Source: G963664835 sp965220775 (GTDB taxonomy: Bacteria > Chloroflexota > UBA6077 > FW602-bin22 > JBCLEL01). Taken from it: DNA of 64,000 nt. The stretch lies in the NCBI GenBank assembly GCA_965220775.1, contig OZ244845.1:62001-126000 (forward strand). The letters are read 5' to 3'. The translations under genes were made by a program, and so were the position numbers. A model generated the notes under the pieces. The model had not been told where the DNA came from. It ran no database searches and saw only the letters and a program-made list of their open reading frames with translations. Shown piece after piece: positions 26,371 to 34,986 of the stretch. Numbering within the stretch: position 1 is the first letter of the stretch; the number at the start of each line of letters is the position of its first letter.

Positions 26371-27888
26371 ATACTACGTGCATTAGTGCCGGCCGGCCTA
26401 TCGATAACCGCGGTGGTAGTCTCTATCCTGGTGGGGGTGTTTGCGGTCAGCGGCCCCTTCTCTCAAGGGGGAGCGTCTGCGGCCAGGGTTGCAAACTTTG
26501 ACGGCGTTTGGACGACAGGGTGGCAGGTGCAGAATCTCGACGCTTCACAGACGGCGACAATCACCGCTACCTACTACGATGTCGACGGAACCGTGGTGCG
26601 CACGGACTCAAGGCAGGTAGACCCGTTAAGCGGGCATACTTTTTACCCCTTGCCAGTTGCGAGTGGCTTCCAAGGATCGGTAGTGGTCCAATCCGATACC
26701 GAGATCGCGGCGGTAGCGAACCTTTTGCGACAGCAACCCAGCGAGATGTCCGGCAGCTACTTGGCCATATCCGCTACGAGTGAGATAGTCTACGTTCCGT
26801 TACTCCAGCGCAATAATGGAGGTACCCAGAGCGAGTTGCATATACAGAATGCAGCTTCCGAACCAGTCACAGTTACCGTCGCGTTCAAGCCTTCAGGACT
26901 CCCCGGAAGGTCAACCACCGAATTCACGACCGATCCTCAGACCATTCAGCCAGGCGCATCGTACAGAATCGACCAAACTACACAAACCGCACTAGACGGT
27001 CCGGATGAGAACGGGAACGAGAGTGATAGATGGGTGGGATCCGCAACTATCACGTCTGTGGGAGGACCGGTCGGCGCCATCGTCAATCAGTCCGACGGTG
27101 AAGGGTTGATGAGCTACTCTGGTTTCCACGAAGGGGGGGCCATCCTGTACGCGCCGCTGGTACAGGATCTGAACGGTGCTGAGCAGTGGGTGACCGGCAT
27201 TCAGCTGCAGAACATCGGAGACACAGAGAGCACGGTCACCGCTACCGTCGACGGAGTGGCCCTGGAGTTTGGCAATGAGGCCACCTGCGTGAACCCAGAC
27301 AACGCTAATGAGCTAGTTGTCCCGGCCGGCGCTCCATGCACGATCTTTCCTTTGAAGTTCAACCGGGCGGAACTCGACAACCGGACTCCATTCAAGTTTG
27401 GCGGTGCGATATTCGAGGGCAGCAGTGATTCCCAGCTTGTAGGCATAGTCAACCAAATCAGCACTGTAGGTGTTGCCCAACAGACCGCTTACGGCATGTT
27501 CACGTCGGCCGGCGCCAACGAGATCTTCCTTCCGCTATTGCAGCATAACAACCCGAATGACCAGGGTTATGTATCCGGCATCGCGGTAATGAATACGGGC
27601 TCGGATTCAGTCTCTATCACACTTTCGGATCCAGACGGACTGGTGGGATCGGTTTGCCACTACGCCGACGAACGCCCAGGGGAAGAGTTAACTATTCAGC
27701 CGGGCGAGAGCTGCATTATCTATCCGATCCTCCAGGGGTCGCGGGACAGTGAGACCGGCTACACCAGGGCCGGCCGGATAGGAGCTCCACCGGGGTCCAC
27801 CTTGCAAGTAATCGTGAACCAGGTCGATTTGACCAGCCCCCCCGGCGACACTTTTATGACCTACGAGGGCTTCAGGCGGAGATCGTAG
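26371..27888 (+). CDS. Secreted or anchored protein with three repeats, possible ATA start
   Basis: About 505 aa. An N-terminal hydrophobic segment (LSITAVVVSILVGVFAVSG) acts as signal or anchor. It is followed by three related beta-rich repeats, each opening with a PL(L/V)Q motif and an IQN/VMN strand: near YVPLLQRNN (residue about 145), YAPLVQDLN (about 255) and FLPLLQHNN (about 385). GTG 26386 is the first conventional start but lies 25 nt from GAGAGGG (26354-26360). ATA 26371 is in frame, has 10-nt spacing, and adds a basic LRA to the signal peptide. I do not recognise the family. An extracellular structural or adhesive role is inference. Confidence 0.7.
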   Translation: MLRALVPAGLSITAVVVSILVGVFAVSGPFSQGGASAARVANFDGVWTTGWQVQNLDASQTATITATYYDVDGTVVRTDSRQVDPLSGHTFYPLPVASGFQGSVVVQSDTEIAAVANLLRQQPSEMSGSYLAISATSEIVYVPLLQRNNGGTQSELHIQNAASEPVTVTVAFKPSGLPGRSTTEFTTDPQTIQPGASYRIDQTTQTALDGPDENGNESDRWVGSATITSVGGPVGAIVNQSDGEGLMSYSGFHEGGAILYAPLVQDLNGAEQWVTGIQLQNIGDTESTVTATVDGVALEFGNEATCVNPDNANELVVPAGAPCTIFPLKFNRAELDNRTPFKFGGAIFEGSSDSQLVGIVNQISTVGVAQQTAYGMFTSAGANEIFLPLLQHNNPNDQGYVSGIAVMNTGSDSVSITLSDPDGLVGSVCHYADERPGEELTIQPGESCIIYPILQGSRDSETGYTRAGRIGAPPGSTLQVIVNQVDLTSPPGDTFMTYEGFRRRS

Positions 27889-27911
27889 GACTCGTCCTAG
27901 GCATTGGAATA

Positions 27912-27930
27912 GGGCGTCCGTTCGGCGCCC
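27912..27930 (+). terminator. Hairpin terminator after the secreted repeat gene
   Basis: GGGCG and CGCCC arms with an inner CCG/CGG pair form a stem 23 nt after the stop, followed by the T-rich GGTTGTTCCTTTG. Confidence 0.5.
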
Positions 27931-28167
27931 GGTTGTTCCTTTGCCCCAACTTCGGTGCGGGCTCGATAGACTCGGTTTCGAGGCAAACGAGCTCGTCAAC
28001 TGAGGTGCTGTCCCAGTAACAGTTCAGATTTGGGTGTATGTCTCTCCTCCATGCCCGTGAACCGGATAGGTCAAGTCGCCATTAGGGACCTCAGTAGGCG
28101 GCCAAGGGGTGATTTCCAACCTATCGATGCCAAATCCACGAGCTGCTCGACCTCATCCCCCTGACCC

Positions 28168-28242
28168 CCTTCTCCTGGCCAGGAGAAGGCGGATCTTTGT
28201 TGTGGGGGACACCCCCACATCCCCCGGCAAGGACTTCGCCCT
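28168..28242. repeat. Cluster of three strong hairpins in a 570-bp gap
   Basis: Within non-coding 27931-28502: a perfect 22-nt palindrome at 28168-28189, then TGTGGGGGACACCCCCACA at 28199-28217, then GCAAGG and CCTTGC arms at 28224-28242. The flanking text (CTCATCCCCCTGACCCC) looks like an interspersed intergenic repeat, not a gene. Nothing else is recognised in the gap. Confidence 0.5.
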
Positions 28243-28502
28243 TGCAACCCTTTCCTGGCTTTCCCCGATCAGACATCCTCGCCTTTGGTAGACCCTCATT
28301 GGTGCGATATTACGCCCTTACGGAGCAGGTACCCCTAAATCTGAAACTTACCTGTCCCATTGAAACTTGCCCTCGACGGCAATACGCCGTAATCTGACTT
28401 GTGGTGACCAGGGTGATCGAACGCCATAGGAATTGAAACATGCGATCGCGCTCCACCAATTCACCGTGTCTCAACCTGTTGAATCCAGCTTAAGAGCGTT
28501 TA

Positions 28503-29588
28503 GTGGCAACCGTCATGTCCCCAGAAAACGAGCCAAAGACCTTCTCCGACCTGAACAATGGTCGCCAAGACGGTCGGCACCCTCGCCTTGTGGTCCAGAT
28601 ACCAGCCCAAGACGAAGCCCAGTACATTGGCACCGTCATAGGCGAAATCCCCCTTGGGATCGTCGGCATTGCTGAGATCCTGGTCATCGTTATCAACGAC
28701 GGCTCAATCGACAATACAGCGGCGATTGCCAAGCAAGCAGGCGCTGATTACGTGCTGCACCACGTCGGCAACCGTGGACTAGCGGCCGCATATCGGACCG
28801 GATTGGACGCGGCGCTCAGGTTAGGGGCCGATATTGTCGTAAACCTAGATGCCGACGGCCAATATGACCCGAAGGACATCCCACGTTTGATCCAGCCGAT
28901 ATTGGCCGGCAAGACCGACATCGTTGTTGGCGACCGTAGGCCCAGCGATCTACAACACTTTTCTCCCCTGAAACGATGGCTCCAGGCGATCGGGAGCTGG
29001 ACTGTACGACGCATTTCCGGTTCAGAGGTGCCGGATGCGGCGAGCGGCTTTCGAGCGCTTTCGCGCGAGGCCGCTCTGCGCACCAATGTGCTGACCGACT
29101 ATACCTACACCCTAGAAACCATTATCCAAGCCGGCGCCGAGCGAACGGCGATCTCCTCGGTGACAGTATCTACTCGGCCGACCGAGAGAAAATCTCGTCT
29201 CGTGCGCGGAATTTGGAGCTACGTACAGCTTTCAATGCTCACGTTGCTGCGGACTTACGCGATGTACAGTCCCCTGAAAGTCTTTATCACCGCCGGCGCC
29301 CTGATAGGGCTGGTGGGACTACTCGGCATTCTCCGATTTCTCTACTTTGCCGCGACGGGCGACAGCGCCGGCCACGTCCAGTCGCTGGTGATATCCGGCG
29401 CCTTGTTGGTGCTCGGTTTTCAGGTCGGGATGATTGGGTTGCTGGCCGACCTGATTGCGGCAAACCGAAGGCTGCTTCAGGACGTACTGTACCGCCTCCG
29501 CCGGCTGGACGGCGGAGGCGCGGGACCGCAGTCGAGAATCGGCCCCGAGTCCACCGGCGGTGATCAGAACCCACCACCGGATAGATAA
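28503..29588 (+). CDS. GT2 glycosyltransferase with C-terminal membrane helices (GtrB/DPM1-like)
   Basis: 361 aa from GTG 28503; ATG 28515 is an equally good start. The GT-A domain reads RLVVQIPAQDEAQYIGTVI, VINDGSIDNT, VNLDADGQYDPKDIP (metal site) and VGDRRPSDLQHFSPLKRW. After residue about 250 come two membrane helices (YSPLKVFITAGALIGLVGLL and the following LVISGALLVLGFQVGMIGLL). This layout is typical of polyprenyl-phosphate sugar synthases that load sugar onto a lipid carrier. It probably supplies the glycosyltransferases downstream. Confidence 0.85.
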   Translation: MATVMSPENEPKTFSDLNNGRQDGRHPRLVVQIPAQDEAQYIGTVIGEIPLGIVGIAEILVIVINDGSIDNTAAIAKQAGADYVLHHVGNRGLAAAYRTGLDAALRLGADIVVNLDADGQYDPKDIPRLIQPILAGKTDIVVGDRRPSDLQHFSPLKRWLQAIGSWTVRRISGSEVPDAASGFRALSREAALRTNVLTDYTYTLETIIQAGAERTAISSVTVSTRPTERKSRLVRGIWSYVQLSMLTLLRTYAMYSPLKVFITAGALIGLVGLLGILRFLYFAATGDSAGHVQSLVISGALLVLGFQVGMIGLLADLIAANRRLLQDVLYRLRRLDGGGAGPQSRIGPESTGGDQNPPPDR

Positions 29589-29613
29589 AACCATTTCGCG
29601 CAGGGAGGAACAC

Positions 29614-30063
29614 TTGCTCGACCTAGTTGCAATCAAAGAGGCAATTCCTCAACGTTACCCGTTCCTGATGATCGATCGGGTTATCGAACTATCGGAAGAT
29701 GGCAAGCGAGCAGTAGCTATCAAGACCGTCTCCGGCAATGAGCCCTTCTTCCAGGGGCATTTCCCCGACTATCCCATCATGCCTGGCGTTCTGATCGTAG
29801 AAGCGTTGGCTCAAGCCAGCGGAGCGGCTCTGTTACACCAATTAGGGGCCGACAAGCTAGCGGTTATGGCCGGACTCGATGGCTTTCGATTCCGGCGGCC
29901 GGTTGTGCCGGGCGACGTTCTGCGGCTCGAAGTCGAGCTTTTGAGGCTGCGAGGACCCATCGGCCGCATTCATGGCCGGGCACTCGTGGGAGACGAGCTG
30001 GTTACCGAGGGCCAGATCATATTCGCGCTGACCGACCCGCCATCGCAAATGCCTGCTGGGTAG
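29614..30063 (+). CDS. fabZ: 3-hydroxyacyl-ACP dehydratase FabZ
   Basis: 149 aa hot-dog-fold enzyme of fatty-acid elongation. TTG 29614 is preceded by AGGGAGGA, and the product starts at the usual place (LDLVAIKEAIPQRYPFLMID). The catalytic His49 and Glu63 are in GHFPDYPIMPGVLIVEALAQ. An in-frame extension to 29455 overlaps the GT2 gene and is rejected. Location inside a glycosyltransferase cluster may mean a role in lipid-carrier or glycolipid acyl chains, or only shared transcription. Confidence 0.9.
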   Translation: MLDLVAIKEAIPQRYPFLMIDRVIELSEDGKRAVAIKTVSGNEPFFQGHFPDYPIMPGVLIVEALAQASGAALLHQLGADKLAVMAGLDGFRFRRPVVPGDVLRLEVELLRLRGPIGRIHGRALVGDELVTEGQIIFALTDPPSQMPAG

Positions 30064-30071
30064 CCCCTGGA

Positions 30072-31241
30072 ATGCCCCAAGGGTCGGTAGCACAGCTAAT
30101 CACGTCGGCAATCGCCCGGATTCTGGCGCGTCTATTTCGGCGACCCGTACCGAAGGCCGGACTCAGTCCTCGGAAGATCCTGATCGTACGCTGTTGCTGC
30201 CTAGGCGACGTCCTAATGACTACACCCGCTCTTCGAGCGATCTCAGAACGATGGCCGGCGGCGGAGATTCACTACTTCACCGGCGGGTGGAGCCAGCCGG
30301 CGATTGAAAACAACCCGCACGTGAGCCGAAACTTGGACGCGGTCAACGTAGGTTCGGGCAGCTATTCGATGGGCGAATACCTACGCTCAATAGCAAGCAT
30401 ACGAGTGGAACGCTACGATGCCGCGTTCGTCTTCGAGCGGTCTCTCTGGTTGAACCTGTTGCCGGCATTGGCCAGCATTCCCTGGCGCTTCGGGATCGAC
30501 AGCCATGGCCGGGGTTTCAGCCTGTCGGCCGGCATCGAACCCCTGCCGGACGAGCACGAAAGACATCTTTTCGATCGGGTCACGGGTGTGGCCGGGCTGA
30601 ACGGCGAACATAACTTGCTAGAATTTTTCCCGACTGAAGAAGCTACGAATAGGGCCGATAAGCTGCTGAGTGAACGAGGTCTAACGCCGGAGAGATTGGT
30701 GGTACTCCACCCTGGAGGCGGAGCCAACCCCGGTACCGTGCTGACTCGGAAACGCTGGCCGGCTGAACGATACGCCGACCTGGCGACGCGATTGGTCGAA
30801 GCCGGCTGGCAGGCGGCGCTGGTAGGAACGCCGGCCGAGCGGGAACTGAACGAGCAGGTCGATACGATTGCTGGGGGGACGACTATCGAGCTGATCGGGG
30901 ATCTCAGCTTCGATCAGTTGGGCGCCTTGCTCGCTCGTGCGGCGCTCTTCATAGGCAATGACTCAGGAACCGCGCACCTCGCCGGTGCTGTTGGATGCAA
31001 GACGCTGGCGCTATTTGGGCCTACGAGTCCCCATACCTATGGTCCACCACCACAAATCGGTCGCTATCTCTGGTCGCGGCCCCACTGCAGCCCTTGTTTC
31101 CACGATGGCGTGGTAGATCGCTGCCACGAATTCATCTGCATGCCAGCTATGACCGTTGAGCAGGTATTAGCGGCGGCAACTGAAATGTTGGACGGGGACC
31201 GCTGGTCGCCGGCCGCGAGCGGACCGGTTGGGGCTTCATAA
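30072..31241 (+). CDS. GT9 (heptosyltransferase-like) glycosyltransferase 1
   Basis: 389 aa GT-B enzyme. N-terminal domain: ILIVRCCCLGDVLMTTPALRAI. C-terminal domain: LVVLHPGGGANPG and the donor-site FIGNDSGTAHLAGAVGCKTLALFG. Cysteines cluster in HCSPCFHDGVVDRCHEFIC near the C terminus, as in many GT9 proteins. GT9 enzymes add heptose or related sugars to outer-surface lipids. If the host lacks LPS, the acceptor must be another glycan. First of three GT9 genes overlapping head to tail. Confidence 0.88.
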   Translation: MPQGSVAQLITSAIARILARLFRRPVPKAGLSPRKILIVRCCCLGDVLMTTPALRAISERWPAAEIHYFTGGWSQPAIENNPHVSRNLDAVNVGSGSYSMGEYLRSIASIRVERYDAAFVFERSLWLNLLPALASIPWRFGIDSHGRGFSLSAGIEPLPDEHERHLFDRVTGVAGLNGEHNLLEFFPTEEATNRADKLLSERGLTPERLVVLHPGGGANPGTVLTRKRWPAERYADLATRLVEAGWQAALVGTPAERELNEQVDTIAGGTTIELIGDLSFDQLGALLARAALFIGNDSGTAHLAGAVGCKTLALFGPTSPHTYGPPPQIGRYLWSRPHCSPCFHDGVVDRCHEFICMPAMTVEQVLAAATEMLDGDRWSPAASGPVGAS

Positions 31242-32460
31242 TGTCGTTGGGCGTCACCGGACAGAACTGTTGATCTGGCCGCAGACTCCAAGAATCTCCT
31301 ACTTGCGAGATATGCTGCTTGGCCTCTTGCCCGGCCGGGCGCTGCCCCATCCGCCGGACCGGCCCAGCCGTATACTCATCCTTCAACCGGATCATTTCGG
31401 CGATTTGCTATTCGTCACGCCGGCCCTTCGTCTTCTGCGCCGGGAGCTTCCTTCCGCTCGCATCGAGATCGTCATCGGCCCCTGGAATCGGCGAGCGATC
31501 GCAGGCAACGAAAATATTGATGAATCTTTCCTGTTCGAGTTTCCCTGGTTCGACCGAAGAGGCCGACAGCCTCTATCGGAACGCCTGCTCAAGCTGGCGG
31601 AGCTGGTATTACTGATACGAGTTCGGCGAGCCGAAGCGATTCTGATATTTCGGCCTGATTTCTGGTGGGGCGCGCTGGCCGCCAGGTTGGCCGGCGCCAA
31701 GGCAATCGTCGGCCAAGATGCCCGCCAGACGCAGGGACTTCTGACCCACCGAATGATCAAACAACCAACCTCTTCCCACATTGCCGACCTGAACTTGGCG
31801 CTAGCGGCATTTGTAGCCGGCGCTGAGCCAACTGCGAGGAGAGAGCTCGATTTCCAAGTAACAGAAGAAGACCGACAGGAGGCCGGACGTCTTCTGGCCG
31901 GCGCCGCTCCGGCGAAGAACCTCATCGTTATGCACGTGGGGGCCGGATCCAAGGTCAAACGGTGGCCGGCCGAGCACTTCGCGGCAACTGCGGACGAACT
32001 GGCTCGACACCACAAGAAGCTCCGGGTGGTGCTGACGGCCGGCCCTACTGAGACCGAGATAGCTGGGAGGGTATCCTCGCTGATGCAAGAGCCCGCGCTG
32101 AACTTGGCCGGCAAGACCTCGCTCGGCTCGCTCGCCGCCGTGTTCGAGATGGCCGCGGCAGCGATCGGCGCCGACAGCGGGCCCCTCAATCTGGCAGTCG
32201 CGGTTGGAACTCCGACGATACACCTATTCGGGCCGGCCTCGGCCAAGCGCTACGGACCTTTCGGCAATCCTAGCCGGCACATTGTTATTGGGTCGGATCT
32301 ACCTTGTTCCCCGTGCGGTCGACTCGACATTCCGGTTGCCGCACTGTCCGCCCATGATTGCGTCCGGCTGATAGCTCCGGAGACAGTGATTGCGGCGGCC
32401 AGCGATCTGCTCACGCGTGATTCTCCCGGACCAACCAGGAAGGACGCGGCGAACACATGA
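31228..32460 (+). CDS. GT9 (heptosyltransferase-like) glycosyltransferase 2
   Basis: GT-B enzyme with RILILQPDHFGDLLFVTPAL and IVMHVGAGSKVKRWPAEHF, then IGADSGPLNLAVAVGTPTIH. The start is uncertain. TTG 31228 overlaps the previous stop by 14 nt and gives 410 aa; ATG 31312 would shorten a non-conserved leader and give 382 aa. SPCGRLDIP near the C terminus corresponds to the cysteine cluster of its neighbours but has lost cysteines. Confidence 0.85.
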   Translation: MGLHNVVGRHRTELLIWPQTPRISYLRDMLLGLLPGRALPHPPDRPSRILILQPDHFGDLLFVTPALRLLRRELPSARIEIVIGPWNRRAIAGNENIDESFLFEFPWFDRRGRQPLSERLLKLAELVLLIRVRRAEAILIFRPDFWWGALAARLAGAKAIVGQDARQTQGLLTHRMIKQPTSSHIADLNLALAAFVAGAEPTARRELDFQVTEEDRQEAGRLLAGAAPAKNLIVMHVGAGSKVKRWPAEHFAATADELARHHKKLRVVLTAGPTETEIAGRVSSLMQEPALNLAGKTSLGSLAAVFEMAAAAIGADSGPLNLAVAVGTPTIHLFGPASAKRYGPFGNPSRHIVIGSDLPCSPCGRLDIPVAALSAHDCVRLIAPETVIAAASDLLTRDSPGPTRKDAANT

Positions 32461-33590
32461 ACCGTCTGCTGGTAGTGAAGCTTGGAGATATCGGCGATGC
32501 GATTCTGGCGACGCCGGCGCTTCGCGCGCTGCGTGAAACCTGGCCGGAGGCCGAAATTGACGTCCTCTGCTCGGCGAACGGGGCGAGCGCGCTGGAAGGG
32601 CTTCCCGGCCTGCGCGAGCTGATCGTGGTGAACAAAGAAGCCCTCGACCGGCCGGCTGGATTGATGAACCCTCGCGCCACGTTCTCCGCCATATCCCAGG
32701 CCGGCCGGCTGCGTTCCCGGCGCTACGACGCGGTGCTGATCTTCCATCACCTATTCACCAAGTGGGGTTCGCTCAAGTATGAGTGGATGGCCCGAGCGGT
32801 TGGTGCCGGGCGTACCGCCGGCCTAAGTATGGACCGCGTAGGCTTCTTGACCGATAGGGTCGAGGATGCTGGTTTCGGTTTGCGCCACGAGTCAGAATAC
32901 TGGCTCGACGTGGCCCTGGCAATCGGAGCTGAGACTCGTCCACCCCCGCGAGCCGAGATCTTCATCAATGACGAAGAACGAGCCGAGGCGGATCGACTGC
33001 TACCCACGGACGGCAACACTCCCCTAGTGGCACTTCATCCAGGTTCCGGCGACTACAGCCACGCCCGGCGCTGGTCCTGGCAAGCGTTCGCCGAAGTCGC
33101 CGGCGAGCTTGGCCGGACCCACGACTTGCAAATAGTCCTGGTTGGCTCAGAGGCGGAGGCCGGCCTGAACCGCCGGTTGAAGGAGGCGATCAGTGCTCCG
33201 ATAGTCGATCTGACCGGCTTGACGACCGTCAAGACCCTAGCCGCTTGCCTGGCAAAGTGCGCGGTATTCATCGGCAACGATAGCGGCGTGGCGCACTTGG
33301 CATCGGCCGTAGAAACCGCGTCACTCACTATATTCGGCCCATCAAATGCCGCCGCCTGGTCGCCCGTCGGAAGCGTACGCTGGCAACCGGGAGATGAGAT
33401 GCCGGCAGTCGATCAGCACAGGGGTATGTACCTGGAGTTGGGGCTACCCTGCCAGCCCTGCTTGTACCGGCGCTACTCCGCAGGCAGCAGGCTCGGTTGC
33501 CCGAGCCGCCAATGTCTGGGACTGGTCGAACCAGGGGACGTACTGACGGCGTCCCGGCATTTGCTCTTCCGCGCAAGTCCGGGAATTTAG
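32457..33590 (+). CDS. GT9 (heptosyltransferase-like) glycosyltransferase 3
   Basis: 377 aa, ATG overlapping the previous stop (ATGA). Motifs: RLLVVKLGDIGDAILATPAL, VALHPGSGDYSHARRW, and FIGNDSGVAHLASAVETASLTIFG. Has the C-terminal cysteine cluster LPCQPCLYRRYSAGSRLGC. The three GT9 genes diverge clearly, so they probably add different residues in sequence to one glycan. Confidence 0.88.
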   Translation: MNRLLVVKLGDIGDAILATPALRALRETWPEAEIDVLCSANGASALEGLPGLRELIVVNKEALDRPAGLMNPRATFSAISQAGRLRSRRYDAVLIFHHLFTKWGSLKYEWMARAVGAGRTAGLSMDRVGFLTDRVEDAGFGLRHESEYWLDVALAIGAETRPPPRAEIFINDEERAEADRLLPTDGNTPLVALHPGSGDYSHARRWSWQAFAEVAGELGRTHDLQIVLVGSEAEAGLNRRLKEAISAPIVDLTGLTTVKTLAACLAKCAVFIGNDSGVAHLASAVETASLTIFGPSNAAAWSPVGSVRWQPGDEMPAVDQHRGMYLELGLPCQPCLYRRYSAGSRLGCPSRQCLGLVEPGDVLTASRHLLFRASPGI

Positions 33591-33934
33591 GGGATGATGA
33601 ACGTGAGGATGACCATCACCAGGATAATAACGGCGGAGGTCACTCCGATGAACTTGGCGTCGCGCATCACGTAGGAGTAGTCGACGTTGGCGAGTGTGGA
33701 CGCCTTGGCAGAGGGCCGGCCTACCCTCGGTCTTGGCGCGACCGGCGTTCGTGGCGGCGGGGGTGGGGCTACTGGACCCGCCCGGGGCGGGGAAGGAACT
33801 TCAACATTCGCAACATTCGCCGGCTCGTCAGACGGCTGTTCCGTCTGCCTTGGGATATTCGGCGTACGCCGGCGCGAGCGCCGGCCGCGCCCCGCCCTTC
33901 GGTAGTGTCGTTTGACCGCTGACTTTTTTGGCAA
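33587..33934 (-). CDS. Small tail-anchored membrane protein, 115 aa
   Basis: The N terminus is very basic (KRHYRRAGRGRRSRRR), the middle is proline-rich (VAPPPPPRTPVAPRPRVGRP), and a single C-terminal helix (FIGVTSAVIILVMVILTFIIP) ends the protein. I do not recognise the family. The topology suggests a cytoplasmic linker held at the membrane by its C terminus. It ends 4 nt inside the convergent GT9 gene. Confidence 0.55.
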   Translation of the reverse strand: MPKKSAVKRHYRRAGRGRRSRRRTPNIPRQTEQPSDEPANVANVEVPSPPRAGPVAPPPPPRTPVAPRPRVGRPSAKASTLANVDYSYVMRDAKFIGVTSAVIILVMVILTFIIP

Positions 33935-34035
33935 TCCACGTCTCTCGCAAATAACTGTCTCGCCGGATTATAGGCTTCTGCCGCCATCCCGACAAATCGC
34001 GGAATTGCCAAATTGCTCACATCGCCGCAAAAAAG

Positions 34036-34986
34036 TCAGCTTTCATCGGTGTGTGAGCCAACAGAGACGCTGGACTTTCGGGCGGCAATTGTCATCACGG
34101 GGCCGATACCAGCCCTCTCCAATAGTCGGAACACCGGCCAACTCGCGAGGCGCCAAAAAGGCAGCCCGGCCAGTACCGACAACGCCCGTCCCAGCGGTTC
34201 CGGCACTCGCAAATCACGGATAAACGCCTGGGTCGATAATAGCCTCACGTGATATGAGCCACTAATGTATTTTCGATCCACTGTTTCAAAACCGGCACAT
34301 TGGAGAATTCGCTCTATCGAATTTGGCTCGAACAATACGAGGTGACGCGGTACCTCCAAACCGTGCCACCAGCCGGAAAACAGCCTGCTATCGAGCGACT
34401 TGAGGTCGGGAGTGGATAGGACCAACGTCCCGGAGGGTCTTAGAATGCGCCGAATTTCATGGAGGGCGCTGAGCGGGTCGTGCAAGTGCTCGATCACGTC
34501 CCAGAGCGTCACAAGATCAAATGACTCCGCTTCAAAGCCGCATTCCTCCAGTTTACACGTACGTATGTCCAGTCCGGCTTCAATCGCAAGCCGGGCGGCG
34601 TTAGCGCTGACCTCCTGGCCAACAACCCGCCAGCCACGAGATTCCAAATCCACCAGGAACTCACCAGTCCCGCAACCGAAATCCAGCGCATAGCCCCTAC
34701 GACCTACGTAACGCTCCACGAATCGGGCCCTCTTCGAGATACCATAACTTACGTCGATTCGCCGCAGCAGACCGAGGCGACTGCGCACCACCTGATGGGG
34801 CCCATAGTCCGGCGGATACAGGTCACTAATTTCGTCCTCCGGTGGACGCGGATTGAGGTAGACAAGCCGGCAACTGCGGCAGCGTACTAGCTGAAATCGT
34901 CCGGGGGTGGCATAAGCGCGGTCCGGGCCGGCCCGGTAGAACTCCGGTCGGTCCTGGCGGCACAACGGGCAGACGCAACGCTCCAT
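34036..34986 (-). CDS. SAM-dependent methyltransferase with N-terminal zinc-ribbon-like motif
   Basis: 316 aa. The first 40 residues have CVCPLC and CRSC, resembling the small metal-binding element of sugar C-methyltransferases and related proteins. The SAM domain follows: motif I ALDFGCGTGEFLVDL near residue 100, FDLVTLWDVIEHLHDPLSAL, and LRPSGTLVLSTPD. The C-terminal region resembles those of type 11/12 methyltransferases acting on glycan or lipid intermediates. Its ATG follows the GT4 stop with no gap. Confidence 0.8.
   Translation of the reverse strand: MERCVCPLCRQDRPEFYRAGPDRAYATPGRFQLVRCRSCRLVYLNPRPPEDEISDLYPPDYGPHQVVRSRLGLLRRIDVSYGISKRARFVERYVGRRGYALDFGCGTGEFLVDLESRGWRVVGQEVSANAARLAIEAGLDIRTCKLEECGFEAESFDLVTLWDVIEHLHDPLSALHEIRRILRPSGTLVLSTPDLKSLDSRLFSGWWHGLEVPRHLVLFEPNSIERILQCAGFETVDRKYISGSYHVRLLSTQAFIRDLRVPEPLGRALSVLAGLPFWRLASWPVFRLLERAGIGPVMTIAARKSSVSVGSHTDES

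Noticed and set aside
31392..32246. 284-aa open frame opposite the second GT9 gene
   Set aside because: Ser/Arg/Ala-rich antisense shadow of a real GT9 gene.
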